From Bacillota bacterium (GTDB taxonomy: Bacteria; Bacillota; Clostridia; Christensenellales; CAG-138): a DNA stretch of 64,000 nt. A program made the position numbers and the translations under genes. The number at the start of each line of letters is the position of its first letter. Position 1 is the stretch's first letter. The stretch spans positions 77,119 to 141,118 of the forward strand of contig JAEWUO010000007.1 in the NCBI GenBank assembly GCA_023459335.1. Direction: 5' to 3'. Positions 43,357 to 52,492 of this stretch are shown piece after piece. Below the pieces are notes generated by a model, which was given only the letters and a program-made list of their open reading frames with translations, was not told the DNA's origin and searched no databases.

Positions 43357-43985
43357 TGGAGCACAGATGCACCTATAAAAAAATTGGTCTCACCGGAGGC
43401 ATCGGTTCCGGCAAATCCACCGCGGCAAAACGACTCGCCGCGCTCGGCGCGCTTGTGTATGACGCGGATGAAATCTCCCGCTATGCGCTTACCCCAGGCG
43501 CAGTTTGCTACGACCGCGTTGTTTCCGTATTCGGGCCGGAGATTCTCGGATCCGACGGCGCTATCGATCGCCGGCGGCTTGCCGAGATCGTTTTTTCCAG
43601 CGATGAAAAGCGAAAGCAGCTTAACGCAATCATCCACCCATACGTACTGGAAGAACTGTTTGCGCGGGCGGAACGCGACCATGCGAAATTAAAAAACAAG
43701 ATTGCGATCTTCGAAGTTCCTCTTCTTTTTGAAAGCGGTATGGATGACGACCTGGACGGTACGATTCTCGTTTCCAGCGATGAGGATTCGCGCATCCGCC
43801 GCGTGATGGAACGGGACGGGTTGACACGGGAGCACGTGATGTCCCGCATCCGCGCTCAGATGCCCGAGGAAGAAAAACGGCTCCGCGCGGACTATATTCT
43901 GGAGAATGACGGCGTGGAGGAGGACCTGATCCGTCAGGTGGACGCGCTGTATGAATTGCTGAAGGCGGAGGAACCGCGCGCTTGA
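43353..43985 (+). CDS. coaE: Dephospho-CoA kinase
   Basis: Final step of coenzyme A synthesis. The 210-residue protein has the P-loop GLTGGIGSGKSTAAKRLA near residue 12, DADEISRYAL, and VPLLFESGMDDDLDGTILV. ATGATG lies at the polA stop (overlap of four bases), so the second Met is an alternative start. The order polA-coaE is widely conserved in Firmicutes. Confidence 0.95.
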   Translation: MMEHRCTYKKIGLTGGIGSGKSTAAKRLAALGALVYDADEISRYALTPGAVCYDRVVSVFGPEILGSDGAIDRRRLAEIVFSSDEKRKQLNAIIHPYVLEELFARAERDHAKLKNKIAIFEVPLLFESGMDDDLDGTILVSSDEDSRIRRVMERDGLTREHVMSRIRAQMPEEEKRLRADYILENDGVEEDLIRQVDALYELLKAEEPRA

Positions 43986-44659
43986 ATTCAATCGTGAAGA
44001 ACCGGACACAAAGAAAGAAAAAACAACGCTCACGTCTGAGCGGGATTCAGATTGCCGTCATCATTGTCGGAGCGCTGGTTTTTGCCGTAGCCGCGTCATT
44101 CGGCGGATATCTGATCTACGAAGAAGTGCAGTATCAGCGTGCGCTGCGCAATTATCCCGTAGCCTATGCCGACCTGATAAAAACCTATGCCGCTCAGTAC
44201 GAGCTGGATCCGTATCTCGTGCAGTCTATCATGCGTTGCGAGAGCAGCAACGATCCCGCCGCCGTCAGCGACGCGGGTGCGGTGGGGCTGATGCAGATCA
44301 TGCCCGACACGGGAGGATGGATCGCGCACAAACTCGACCTGGACGACGTCTATACACAGGAAATGCTGCTTGATCCGGAAACCAGCATTGAATTCGGCTG
44401 CTGGTATCTTCATTTTTTAAACGGGCGTTTCGAAGGAAATGTCAAGGAGATCGTCGCCGCCTACAACGCGGGACACGGCAACGTGGAGGAATGGCTCACC
44501 GATCCGCGGTTTTCACAAAACGGCGAATTGACGACGATTCCGTTTGAAGATACGGCGAGATACTATGAGAAAGTCATGCTGGCGTATGAGAATTATACGA
44601 CGCTTTACCCGGATTTGTTTACGTCCGCGGCGCAGGCGGCTTCGGTTGTCGGCTCGTGA
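43982..44659 (+). CDS. Membrane-anchored lytic transglycosylase (SLT domain)
   Basis: The 225-residue protein has a basic N-terminus (KNRTQRKKKQRSR), one transmembrane segment (about residues 22-44) and an SLT domain outside: LDPYLVQSIMRCESSNDP with the catalytic Glu, then GAVGLMQIMPDTG and EIVAAYNAGHGNVEEWL. It should cleave glycan strands of peptidoglycan. TTG is the start, overlapping the coaE stop by four bases. Position after coaE is common in Clostridia. Confidence 0.93.
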   Translation: MNSIVKNRTQRKKKQRSRLSGIQIAVIIVGALVFAVAASFGGYLIYEEVQYQRALRNYPVAYADLIKTYAAQYELDPYLVQSIMRCESSNDPAAVSDAGAVGLMQIMPDTGGWIAHKLDLDDVYTQEMLLDPETSIEFGCWYLHFLNGRFEGNVKEIVAAYNAGHGNVEEWLTDPRFSQNGELTTIPFEDTARYYEKVMLAYENYTTLYPDLFTSAAQAASVVGS

Positions 44660-44701
44660 AAAGCGTGCTATACTGTATCAAACCGAGCGGAGGGAACGAA
44701 C

Positions 44702-45220
44702 TTGCTGGAATTGATCATCATCGCCGTGATCCTGATTGCGGACCAAATATCGAAGTACCTGATTCAGCTTTATCTCTCGCCAGTCGGCACGTCGCTGCCG
44801 CTGATCGGAGGCGTTCTTCAGTTTACCAACGTGCATAATATCGGCGCTGCCTGGGGTATGCTCGAAGGGTTTCGATGGCTGTTTATCCCGATGACGCTGA
44901 TCGTAGCAGGTTTGCTCGTCTACATCTCCATTCGTTTCCGAAAGAAACTTTGCGTTTTTTCGCGCATTACGCTCGCGCTGCTTTTAGCCGGAGCAGTCGG
45001 CAATTTCATCGATCGGCTTCTGCTGGCTTATGTGCGCGATTTTATCGACATTACGCCGCTATTCAGTTTTCCGGTGTTCAACGTCGCGGACAGCGCTCTT
45101 TCGATCGGCTGTGTTTTCCTGGTTATCGACGCGCTCTTTTTGAAGGATAAATCGATCTTTGAACGCGTATCGTTCGAAAAGAAGCAAAAGGACAAGCCGA
45201 GCGGCGGCGAGCATGCCTGA
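44702..45220 (+). CDS. lspA: Lipoprotein signal peptidase II
   Basis: Removes signal peptides from lipidated prolipoproteins. The 172-residue membrane protein has four hydrophobic helices, and the catalytic aspartates lie in GNFIDRLLLAYVRDFID and FNVADSALSIG. The hydrophilic C-terminal tail (KKQKDKPSGGEHA) is longer than usual. It starts with TTG behind GGAGGG. Lipoproteins at 2.2 kb and 46.2 kb in this window are potential substrates. Confidence 0.95.
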   Translation: MLELIIIAVILIADQISKYLIQLYLSPVGTSLPLIGGVLQFTNVHNIGAAWGMLEGFRWLFIPMTLIVAGLLVYISIRFRKKLCVFSRITLALLLAGAVGNFIDRLLLAYVRDFIDITPLFSFPVFNVADSALSIGCVFLVIDALFLKDKSIFERVSFEKKQKDKPSGGEHA

Positions 45221-46178
45221 GAGGGATGTCATTATTTGCTCCGTTTCCGCCAGGCTGGATGCGCTGATCGCCGCGGAGACGGAGCTTTCGCGTACGCAGG
45301 CGCAGCGGATGATCCGAGAAGGCGTAATCCTGCTGAACGGGAAGACCGTCAAACCAAATACAATCACGGCGATCGGCGATACGGTGGATATCGAATATCC
45401 GGAACCAACGAAAACAACCGTTCTTCCGGAAGATATTCCACTCGACATCCTGTATGAGGATGAGGACCTGCTTGTCGTCAACAAACCGCAGGGTATGGTT
45501 GTCCATCCCGCGCCGGGGCATGAAAGCGGCACGCTTGTCAACGCGCTGCTGTTCCATATTCGCGACCTCTCCGGAATTGGAGGGGAACTTCGCCCCGGGA
45601 TCGTACACCGCATCGACCGCATGACGTCCGGACTGCTCGTAGTCGCGAAGAACGACGCAGCACACCGCGCGCTGAGCCTTCAATTTGCAGATCACTCGGC
45701 GCGTCGAAGTTATACCGCGCTGGTCGACGGGAATCTGAAAGAGGATGAAGGGACGATTGACGCGCCGATCGCGCGCCATCCGGCGGACCGCAAAAAAATG
45801 GCGATCCGGATGGACGGCAGAAGCGCCGTAACACACTGGCGCGTCGCCGCTCGATACGGGCAGTTTACGCTCCTGCAAATCGAGCTCGAAACCGGAAGGA
45901 CACATCAGATTCGCGTTCATCTCGCGAGCCGTATGCACCCTGTAACGGGGGATGACGTTTATGGCCGCGAAAAGAAACCGTTTATGCTGATCGGGCAGGC
46001 GCTGCACGGTTACCGGCTGACATTCCGTCATCCGCGGACCGGAGAAACGATGATTTTTTATGCGCCTCTGCCCGATTACTTCCTGCAGGCCTTGAAAAAA
46101 GCGGGGGAGACGGAAAACGCCGATGCGATCCTTTCCCGCCTTCGTTCGCTCGAACACGACGCCGGCAGGACAATATGA
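45213..46178 (+). CDS. rluD: RluD-type 23S rRNA pseudouridine synthase
   Basis: The 321-residue protein has an N-terminal S4 RNA-binding domain (about 10-60; RLDALIAAETELSRTQAQRM) and a pseudouridine synthase domain with the catalytic Asp in GIVHRIDRMTSGLLVVAKN and LETGRTHQIRVHLAS. The RluA/RluD subgroup is clear; the exact uridines are not. The ATG at 45213 overlaps lspA by eight bases. lspA-rluD (ylyB) pairs are common in Firmicutes. Confidence 0.93.
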   Translation: MPERDVIICSVSARLDALIAAETELSRTQAQRMIREGVILLNGKTVKPNTITAIGDTVDIEYPEPTKTTVLPEDIPLDILYEDEDLLVVNKPQGMVVHPAPGHESGTLVNALLFHIRDLSGIGGELRPGIVHRIDRMTSGLLVVAKNDAAHRALSLQFADHSARRSYTALVDGNLKEDEGTIDAPIARHPADRKKMAIRMDGRSAVTHWRVAARYGQFTLLQIELETGRTHQIRVHLASRMHPVTGDDVYGREKKPFMLIGQALHGYRLTFRHPRTGETMIFYAPLPDYFLQALKKAGETENADAILSRLRSLEHDAGRTI

Positions 46179-46206
46179 ACGTTACTGAATCGCCAATAAG
46201 GAGACT

Positions 46207-48084
46207 ATGATGAAACGATTTGTCAAACTGACCGCGCTCATCCTTGCGCTGCTGTTGCTTGCCAGTATGTTTATCAGCTGCAAACTGCCTGATCAGGCGT
46301 CGAAGCCGGTCAACATCGAAACGCAAGAAACACAGCCCGCTGACACGCCCGCGCCGACCGCCGTATCCACGCCGTCCTTCGAAGTCAGTACAGACGCCGC
46401 ATCCGCATTCGACGCGCTCGACCTCGATACGTTTCGTTGGTTTGCGACGCGGGACGGTTATTCGTTTCACATGTATATCGACGACCCGTCAAAATTCGGC
46501 ATTGATCCTACAACTGTTCCCATGACGCTCGGAGAGTTCACCGAGGAGGACTCGTTAAAATTCACGCAGGATGCATCTGTTTTCCTGGATAGAATCAACG
46601 CAATCAACAGAGAGCAGCTGCCGCAGGCCAAGCAGTTTCCCTATGACGTGCTCCATGATCTTCTCGAAGATTACGCGCTGGACACGGCGGAATATGAATA
46701 CATGTACGAACCGCTGACCGAGTACAGCGGCATCCATTCCAATCTCCCGCTCTCTTTCGCGCTGTTTGAACTGAAGAATACACGCGACATCGAGGATTAT
46801 CTGACGCTGCTCGCCGATATGCCGCGGTATATGGGACAGATTCTCGCGTATGAACAGAAGCGGGCGGAGCTCGGCATGTTCATGACCAAAGACGCTCTGA
46901 ACGCCATTCTGAAGCAGTGCAAATCCACGATCGATTCCCGTGACAATTCTTTTCTTTACGCGACGTTCAACGATGCGATCGATCAACTGACCTCCCTTAC
47001 GCCCGAACAGGCGCAGACGTATAAGGACCGAAACGCAAGCCTGATCAAAAACGAGTATATCGATTCGTTCAAGTCTCTGTATGACGGATTATATGCGCTC
47101 CGCACAAAGTGCCGCAGCTACGAACAGGCGGCAACACATTCCGAGATTGAAAAACGCTACTTTGAATACAGCATGCAGGACGCGGGGTGCAATTCCCTGA
47201 GCGCGGAGGAAACGCTCGAAATGCTCAAAGCGGAACTGAATTATCTGCTGTACGATTCGGTCGGTATCGAAATCTACCGCCCCAACATCCGTGATATGGG
47301 TCAGAGCCTGCCGAACGGCGTATCCAGCGGAAACACGCAGACAGACCTTGATTATCTGCAAAGCGTAATTTCATCGATTTTGCCGGAGCTTCCGGAACAT
47401 ACGCTGTCGATCGTTACGGTTCCTGAAGAACTGCAGGATCAATTCTCTCCGGCGGCCTATGTCATTCCCGCGCTGGACGACTGGAAACAAAACACGATCT
47501 ACATCAATACCGAGACGGAAGACCCGACGCTGCTATTGACACTCGCGCACGAAGGGTATCCTGGGCATATGTATCAATATGTGTATCAGCGTGGCCTAGA
47601 CAACGTAGGCTTAATGCAGCGCACGGCAAATTTCGGCGCATATGCGGAAGGCTGGGCGCAGTTTGCGGAGTTTCTGGTTACGGAATATCAGAAGCAATAT
47701 GATGAAGACTATGTGCGATATCTGTTTGAATACGGCATCTATTCGAATTCAATCCTCCCGGCGATCGTCAGCATTCTGGTCAACTATTATGGCTATTCCG
47801 AAAAGGCGATCGAATCTTATATCACCGGTCTCGGCCTGAACGGTGATGAAGTTGCGTCAGATTATTATAAAATGGTAATCGATCAGCCGTATTATTTCTT
47901 TGAATATGCAATCGGTTACGCGCAGCTTGCCCAACTATACCGCAGTGAAATGAGCGATCTGGGAGGCAGTTTCCATATGAATGAGTTTTTAAAAACTTAT
48001 TTAAATCTCGGCCCCGGCAATTTTGACCTGATCAAGGAGCAGATGGACATCTGGGCAGACAGCGTTTTACAGGACGCGGCGTAA
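46207..48084 (+). CDS. DUF885 family putative metallopeptidase lipoprotein
   Basis: The 625-residue protein opens with a lipoprotein signal peptide (KRFVKLTALILALLLLA, lipobox MFISC with Cys at about residue 22) and a Thr/Pro-rich spacer. The large helical DUF885 domain follows and contains AHEGYPGHMYQ near residue 448; the HExxxGH core is the expected zinc site, with YAEGWAQFAEF providing the downstream Glu. It would be a surface-anchored peptidase of unknown substrate. AAGGAG precedes ATGATG. Confidence 0.92.
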   Translation: MMKRFVKLTALILALLLLASMFISCKLPDQASKPVNIETQETQPADTPAPTAVSTPSFEVSTDAASAFDALDLDTFRWFATRDGYSFHMYIDDPSKFGIDPTTVPMTLGEFTEEDSLKFTQDASVFLDRINAINREQLPQAKQFPYDVLHDLLEDYALDTAEYEYMYEPLTEYSGIHSNLPLSFALFELKNTRDIEDYLTLLADMPRYMGQILAYEQKRAELGMFMTKDALNAILKQCKSTIDSRDNSFLYATFNDAIDQLTSLTPEQAQTYKDRNASLIKNEYIDSFKSLYDGLYALRTKCRSYEQAATHSEIEKRYFEYSMQDAGCNSLSAEETLEMLKAELNYLLYDSVGIEIYRPNIRDMGQSLPNGVSSGNTQTDLDYLQSVISSILPELPEHTLSIVTVPEELQDQFSPAAYVIPALDDWKQNTIYINTETEDPTLLLTLAHEGYPGHMYQYVYQRGLDNVGLMQRTANFGAYAEGWAQFAEFLVTEYQKQYDEDYVRYLFEYGIYSNSILPAIVSILVNYYGYSEKAIESYITGLGLNGDEVASDYYKMVIDQPYYFFEYAIGYAQLAQLYRSEMSDLGGSFHMNEFLKTYLNLGPGNFDLIKEQMDIWADSVLQDAA

Positions 48085-48088
48085 ACGC

Positions 48089-48117
48089 TTGACAAAACCG
48101 GCGGATTCCGCTAGACT
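48089..48117 (+). promoter_or_regulatory. Promoter of the valS T-box leader
   Basis: TTGACA (48089-48094), 17 bp, TAGACT (48112-48117), starting only five bases after the DUF885 stop. Confidence 0.7.
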
Positions 48118-48123
48118 GACGTA

Positions 48124-48378
48124 AGTTGAATATGCAGGCCGAGAAGATGAGGAGTACGCGCGTTCGCCGCAACAGAGAGACTGTCTGAGAGCTGAAAGAC
48201 GGTCGGCGGAAGAGAGCGGAAGGTCGCATCGGAGCCGGAAACGTGAGATAAATCAGCGTTTCCCGTCGATTCCGCGTTAGGGAAATTTAAGAGGAACGCG
48301 CCGCGTACTGCGCTGTGCGTTCAACAAAGGTGGTACCGCGAGCGTCCGCTTCGTCCTTTGGCGAAGCGGACTTTTGTT
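48124..48378 (+). promoter_or_regulatory. T-box riboswitch of valS, specifier GTC (Val)
   Basis: The leader has the stem I start GATGAGGAGTA (48147-48157), a specifier context GAAGGTCGCATC in which GTC (48223-48225) is followed by CATC, able to pair with GATG, and the T-box core GGTGGTACCGCG (48329-48340). The terminator is at 48344-48378. GTC is a valine codon and agrees with the valS gene downstream; uncharged tRNA-Val would switch on expression. Confidence 0.94.
48344..48378 (+). terminator. Regulated terminator of the valS T-box
   Basis: 10-bp stem (48344-48353 with 48362-48371) followed by TTTT. Confidence 0.9.
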
Positions 48379-48414
48379 ATGATAAAACCGCACCGGAAGG
48401 CAGGAAGAAGAAAC

Positions 48415-51048
48415 ATGCGCCCCGAAATGGAAAAAACATACGACCACGCGCGCGTGGAGTCCGCACTCTATAAAACCTGGGAAGAACACGGGTATTTTCA
48501 CGCACGTCCGAACACCGGAAAACCGCCGTACACCATCGTAATTCCGCCTCCCAACATCACGGGCAGGCTGCATATGGGCCACGCAATCGACGAGACGCTG
48601 CAGGATGTGCTGATCCGCTACAAGCGCATGAGCGGTTACGAAACGCTCTGGATGCCGGGGACCGATCACGCCTCCATCGCGACTGAGGTGAAGATCGTCG
48701 AGCAGATGGCAAGGGAAGGCATCACGAAGAAGGACATCGGCCGCGAAGGCTTCTTAAAACGCGCATGGGCCTGGCGGGAAGAATACGGCTCTACGATCGT
48801 CAAGCAACTCCGTTATCTCGGCTCGTCCTGCGATTGGGTGCGTGAACGGTTCACCATGGACGAGGGCTGCAACCGCGCGGTGATCAAAGTGTTTGTGAGC
48901 CTCTATAATAAGGGCCTGATCTACCGGGGCGACCGTATCATCAACTGGTGCCCGGACTGCAAGACCGCTCTTTCGGACGCGGAGGTGGAATACGAAGAGC
49001 AGCACAGCCATCTTTGGCATGTGCGTTACGACGCGCCGGATAAAAGCTACTCCATCACTGTCGCCACCACGCGCCCGGAAACCATGCTGGGCGACACGGG
49101 CGTTGCAGTAAATCCCAAGGATAAACGTTATCAGAATCTGATCGGAAAGACCGTGATCATCCCCGCCGTGGGACGCGAAATCCCGATCGTTGGCGACGAA
49201 TACTGCGAGATGGAGTTCGGCACGGGCGCCGTGAAGATCACGCCCGCACATGACCCAAACGATTTCGAGGTCGCCCAACGGCAGGGTCTTCCCGTGCTGC
49301 GCGTGTATACGGATGCGGGTTATATCAACGAAAACGGCGGGAAGTTCGTCGGCATGGAGCGCTACGAATGCCGCGAGGCGATCGTAAAAGAACTGGAAGA
49401 AAGCGGGAATCTGGTCAAGATTGAACCGTACTCGCACAATGTCGGAACCTGCTACCGCTGCCATACGACCATTGAACCTATCGTATCCAAGCAGTGGTTC
49501 GTGGAGATGAAACCGCTCGCCGCACCCGCGATCGAAGCGGTGAAAAACGGCGAAGTAAAGTTCGTGCCGGAACGGTTTGAAAAGACATATTTCAACTGGA
49601 TGGACAATATCCGTGACTGGTGCATTTCCCGTCAGCTCTGGTGGGGACACCGTATTCCGGCCTATTACTGTGACGCCTGCGGAAAGATGGTCGTTTCCGA
49701 AGAAGCGCCCGAATCGTGCCCCGACTGCGGCGGGCCGGTGCGGCAGGACGAAGACGTGCTGGATACCTGGTTCAGCTCCGGCATGTGGCCGTTCTCAACG
49801 CTTGGTTACCCGAACAACACGGATGAGCTGCAGTATTTTTACCCGACAAACACGCTGGTGACCGGCTATGATATCATCTTTTTCTGGGTCGCGCGCATGA
49901 TCGTGTTCGGTTACGAAGTTATGCATGAGCGTCCGTTTGACACCGTATACGTGCACGGCATCATGCGGGACAGCCAGGGCCGCAAGATGAGCAAATCCCT
50001 CGGCAACGGCATCGATCCTCTCGACGTCATCGAGAAGCACGGCGCGGACTCGCTCCGCTTTTCGCTGCTCACCGGCACTTCCGCGGGCAACGATATGCGC
50101 TTTTACTGGGAAAAAGTGGAATCCGCACGCAACTTCTGTAATAAAGTCTACAATGCCGCTCGTTTCGTCCTGATGGGAACGGAAGAATCTTCCGCTGAGC
50201 TGCCGGATGAACGCAAGCTGGAGATCGCCGATAAATGGATTCTCAGCCGTCTCAACGCGATCATCGCGGATGTAACGAAGAATCTCGACGAATACGACCT
50301 GAACCTCGCCGTGCAGAAGGTATACGACTTCATCTGGTCGGAATACTGCGACTGGTATATCGAGATCGCAAAGTCGAGGCTCTATGGCGAAGATGCGGGC
50401 GAAAAGGCCGCCGTGAGCGCCGTGCTGATCCATGTGCTGAAAACGAGCCTGAAGCTGCTTCACCCGTTTATGCCGTTCATCACGGAGGAAATTTTCCTGA
50501 AGCTTTCGGACGAACCGACCATCATGCTCTCGAGCTGGCCGAAACCGGACGAACGCTTTAACGCGTACGAAGACGACTGTGCTCGCATGGCACGGATGAT
50601 GGAACTCGTCCGCTCGATTCGCAACGTGCGAGCGGAGATGAAGGTGCCGCCGGTGCAGCGCATAGACATTCGCCTGATCGCGGAGGAAAAAGACGCGGCG
50701 GCTTACGCGGCCATGTCGGGTTATCTGGTGAAACTCGCAGGCGCTGAGCACGTTTCCGTTTCCACGGCGGCGGGGGAGATCCCGAAAAACGACGTACACA
50801 TTGTCTGCGAAGGCGTGCAGGCGGTCGTTCCGCTATCGTCGCTGATCGATCCGGAGAAGGAAAAGTCGCGCATACAGAAAGAAATCGAGAAAGCGGACGC
50901 GGATATCGCGCGCGCTCAGGCCAAGCTGAACAACGCGGGGTTTCTCGCCAAAGCGCCGCAGAGTGTTGTGGACGAAGAAAAGGCGAAACTGATGACGGCG
51001 GAAGAAATGCGTAATAAACTCCGCGAGCGGCTGGAAAGTCTGTTATAA
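48415..51048 (+). CDS. valS: Valyl-tRNA synthetase
   Basis: Charges tRNA-Val. The 877-residue class I enzyme has the HIGH region PPPNITGRLHMGHA (about 43-56), the editing domain with TTRPETMLGDTGVAV, a zinc-ribbon-like CDACGKMVVSEEAPESCPDC, the KMSKS motif GRKMSKSLGNG (about 525), and a C-terminal coiled coil (about 810-875; SRIQKEIEKADADIARAQAK). An upstream ATG at 48358 lies in the T-box terminator and is rejected; 48415 matches the family start. Confidence 0.97.
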   Translation: MRPEMEKTYDHARVESALYKTWEEHGYFHARPNTGKPPYTIVIPPPNITGRLHMGHAIDETLQDVLIRYKRMSGYETLWMPGTDHASIATEVKIVEQMAREGITKKDIGREGFLKRAWAWREEYGSTIVKQLRYLGSSCDWVRERFTMDEGCNRAVIKVFVSLYNKGLIYRGDRIINWCPDCKTALSDAEVEYEEQHSHLWHVRYDAPDKSYSITVATTRPETMLGDTGVAVNPKDKRYQNLIGKTVIIPAVGREIPIVGDEYCEMEFGTGAVKITPAHDPNDFEVAQRQGLPVLRVYTDAGYINENGGKFVGMERYECREAIVKELEESGNLVKIEPYSHNVGTCYRCHTTIEPIVSKQWFVEMKPLAAPAIEAVKNGEVKFVPERFEKTYFNWMDNIRDWCISRQLWWGHRIPAYYCDACGKMVVSEEAPESCPDCGGPVRQDEDVLDTWFSSGMWPFSTLGYPNNTDELQYFYPTNTLVTGYDIIFFWVARMIVFGYEVMHERPFDTVYVHGIMRDSQGRKMSKSLGNGIDPLDVIEKHGADSLRFSLLTGTSAGNDMRFYWEKVESARNFCNKVYNAARFVLMGTEESSAELPDERKLEIADKWILSRLNAIIADVTKNLDEYDLNLAVQKVYDFIWSEYCDWYIEIAKSRLYGEDAGEKAAVSAVLIHVLKTSLKLLHPFMPFITEEIFLKLSDEPTIMLSSWPKPDERFNAYEDDCARMARMMELVRSIRNVRAEMKVPPVQRIDIRLIAEEKDAAAYAAMSGYLVKLAGAEHVSVSTAAGEIPKNDVHIVCEGVQAVVPLSSLIDPEKEKSRIQKEIEKADADIARAQAKLNNAGFLAKAPQSVVDEEKAKLMTAEEMRNKLRERLESLL

Positions 51049-51086
51049 TCAGAAAGAAAAGCAACATCGCGGCAAAGGAGAAGCGT

Positions 51087-51899
51087 ATGCAAGCAAACGC
51101 GATTCGTCTCGGCGTCATAGGCGCCGGGAATATGGGAGAGGCTATCCTGCGCGGATACCTCGGAAGCGGTTACGCATCCGGCGCGGAAACTGCCGTTTTC
51201 GATCTGGATACGGAGAAATGCCGTGCTTTGGAAAGAGATTTCGGCGTGACGATCGCGTCTTCGCTGGAATCGCTGATCGACGGCTGCAACATGCTTATTG
51301 TCGCGCTGAAACCAAACGTATGTACGCATTTATTTACAGAACAATTCGACCGCTTTTCCAATAAAGCCGTCGTCTCAATCGCCGCGGGGTGGGGAGGGGA
51401 GCGGCTGAAAAGCGCGCTGCCCAAGACCGCGCGAATCCTGCGCGTGATGCCGAATACGCCCGCGATGGTCGGCGAAGGGATGATCGTGTTTGAATCCGGA
51501 GACTCTCTGACAAAAGATGAACGCGTTTTTGCGGAAAAATTGTTCGGCTCGGTCGGAGACGTGATCACCGTCGAACCCAAGCTGATGGACGCAGTGACCG
51601 CCGTCAGCGGCAGCGGCCCCGCTTATGTCTATCTCTTCATCGAAGCGCTGGCGGACGGCGGAGTAAAAGCGGGGCTTCCGCGCGCTACTGCGCTCAAGCT
51701 CGCCGCGCAGACGGTGAAGGGAGCCGCCATGATGGTCTCTGAAACGGGTGTGCACCCGGGGGAACTCAAGGACAGGGTTTGTTCTCCGGGCGGAACGACG
51801 ATTGATGCCGTCGCGGTGCTGGAACAAAAAGGCCTGCGCGCGGCAGTGATTGCCGCAGTGGACGCCTGCCGCGAAAAATCGGAAAAACTTAGCAAATAA
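51087..51899 (+). CDS. proC: Pyrroline-5-carboxylate reductase
   Basis: Last step of proline synthesis, NAD(P)H-dependent. The 270-residue protein starts with LGVIGAGNMGEAILRGYL and has RVMPNTPAMVGEGM and the signature VCSPGGTTIDAVAVLE near the C-terminus. A AAGGAGAAG site precedes the ATG. It follows valS by 38 bp and may be transcribed with it. Confidence 0.96.
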   Translation: MQANAIRLGVIGAGNMGEAILRGYLGSGYASGAETAVFDLDTEKCRALERDFGVTIASSLESLIDGCNMLIVALKPNVCTHLFTEQFDRFSNKAVVSIAAGWGGERLKSALPKTARILRVMPNTPAMVGEGMIVFESGDSLTKDERVFAEKLFGSVGDVITVEPKLMDAVTAVSGSGPAYVYLFIEALADGGVKAGLPRATALKLAAQTVKGAAMMVSETGVHPGELKDRVCSPGGTTIDAVAVLEQKGLRAAVIAAVDACREKSEKLSK

Positions 51900-51929
51900 T
51901 ATATAATATATAATTTAGAACGAGCCTGC

Positions 51930-52391
51930 ATGAAGAAGAAAGTCACGATCTATACGGACGGCGCGTGTTCCGGCAATCCGGGTCCGGGCGGCTGGGGCGC
52001 GATATTGATGTATCAGCATCATAAAAAAGAACTGTCCGGTTATGAACAGGATACAACGAATAACCGCATGGAACTTCGCGCGGTCATTGAGGCGCTGAAC
52101 GCGCTGAATGCGCCGTGCGAAGTCACGATTCATACGGACAGCGCATATGTCTGCAACGCGTTTCATTTATGCTGGCTCGATAACTGGCTTATGAACGGAT
52201 GGAAAACCGCGTCAAAACGCGACGTGGAAAATCAGGATCTCTGGCGTGCGCTGCTTATGGCGCTGAAGCTGCACACATATGAATTCGTTAAGGTTAAGGG
52301 CCATTCTGACAATCCGTATAATAACCGCTGTGACGAGCTTGCACGCCTCGCAATCCGGCAGTTCACAGCGGAACAATCTCAAAACGCATGA
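51930..52391 (+). CDS. rnhA: Ribonuclease HI
   Basis: Degrades RNA in RNA-DNA hybrids. The 153-residue protein shows the four-residue active site: Asp in YTDGACSGNPGPGGWG, Glu in NRMELRAVIEAL, Asp in HTDSAYVCNA and the late Asp in NRCDELARLA, with KVKGHSDNPYNNR between. The length is that of the short E. coli-like enzyme with no N-terminal hybrid-binding domain. Confidence 0.95.
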   Translation: MKKKVTIYTDGACSGNPGPGGWGAILMYQHHKKELSGYEQDTTNNRMELRAVIEALNALNAPCEVTIHTDSAYVCNAFHLCWLDNWLMNGWKTASKRDVENQDLWRALLMALKLHTYEFVKVKGHSDNPYNNRCDELARLAIRQFTAEQSQNA

Positions 52392-52411
52392 TTTTGTGAA
52401 TTTTTACCTCT

Positions 52412-52445
52412 AACTATTCGTTAAACTTGTCTTTAACGAATAGTT
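52412..52445. other. 14-6-14 perfect inverted repeat upstream of the recombinase gene (candidate dif-like site or operator)
   Basis: AACTATTCGTTAAA (52412-52425) and TTTAACGAATAGTT (52432-52445) are exact reverse complements around CTTGTC. Two arms of at least 11 bp around a 6-bp centre are the architecture of dif sites. The right arm overlaps the promoter spacer of the recombinase gene, so an operator is the main alternative. There is no T-run, so a terminator is unlikely. Confidence 0.6.
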
Positions 52446-52455
52446 GTGATAGAAT
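52427..52455 (+). promoter_or_regulatory. Promoter of the tyrosine recombinase gene
   Basis: TTGTCT (52427-52432), 17 bp, TAGAAT (52450-52455). The -35 box lies in the centre of the inverted repeat at 52412-52445. Confidence 0.55.
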
Positions 52456-52492
52456 GAAATCATAAGTTTCTAACGGATTCGAGGCGGCTTGC

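Noticed and set aside
52412..52445. Rho-independent terminator of rnhA
   Set aside because: Both arms are AT-rich, no T-run follows, and a promoter overlaps the right arm.
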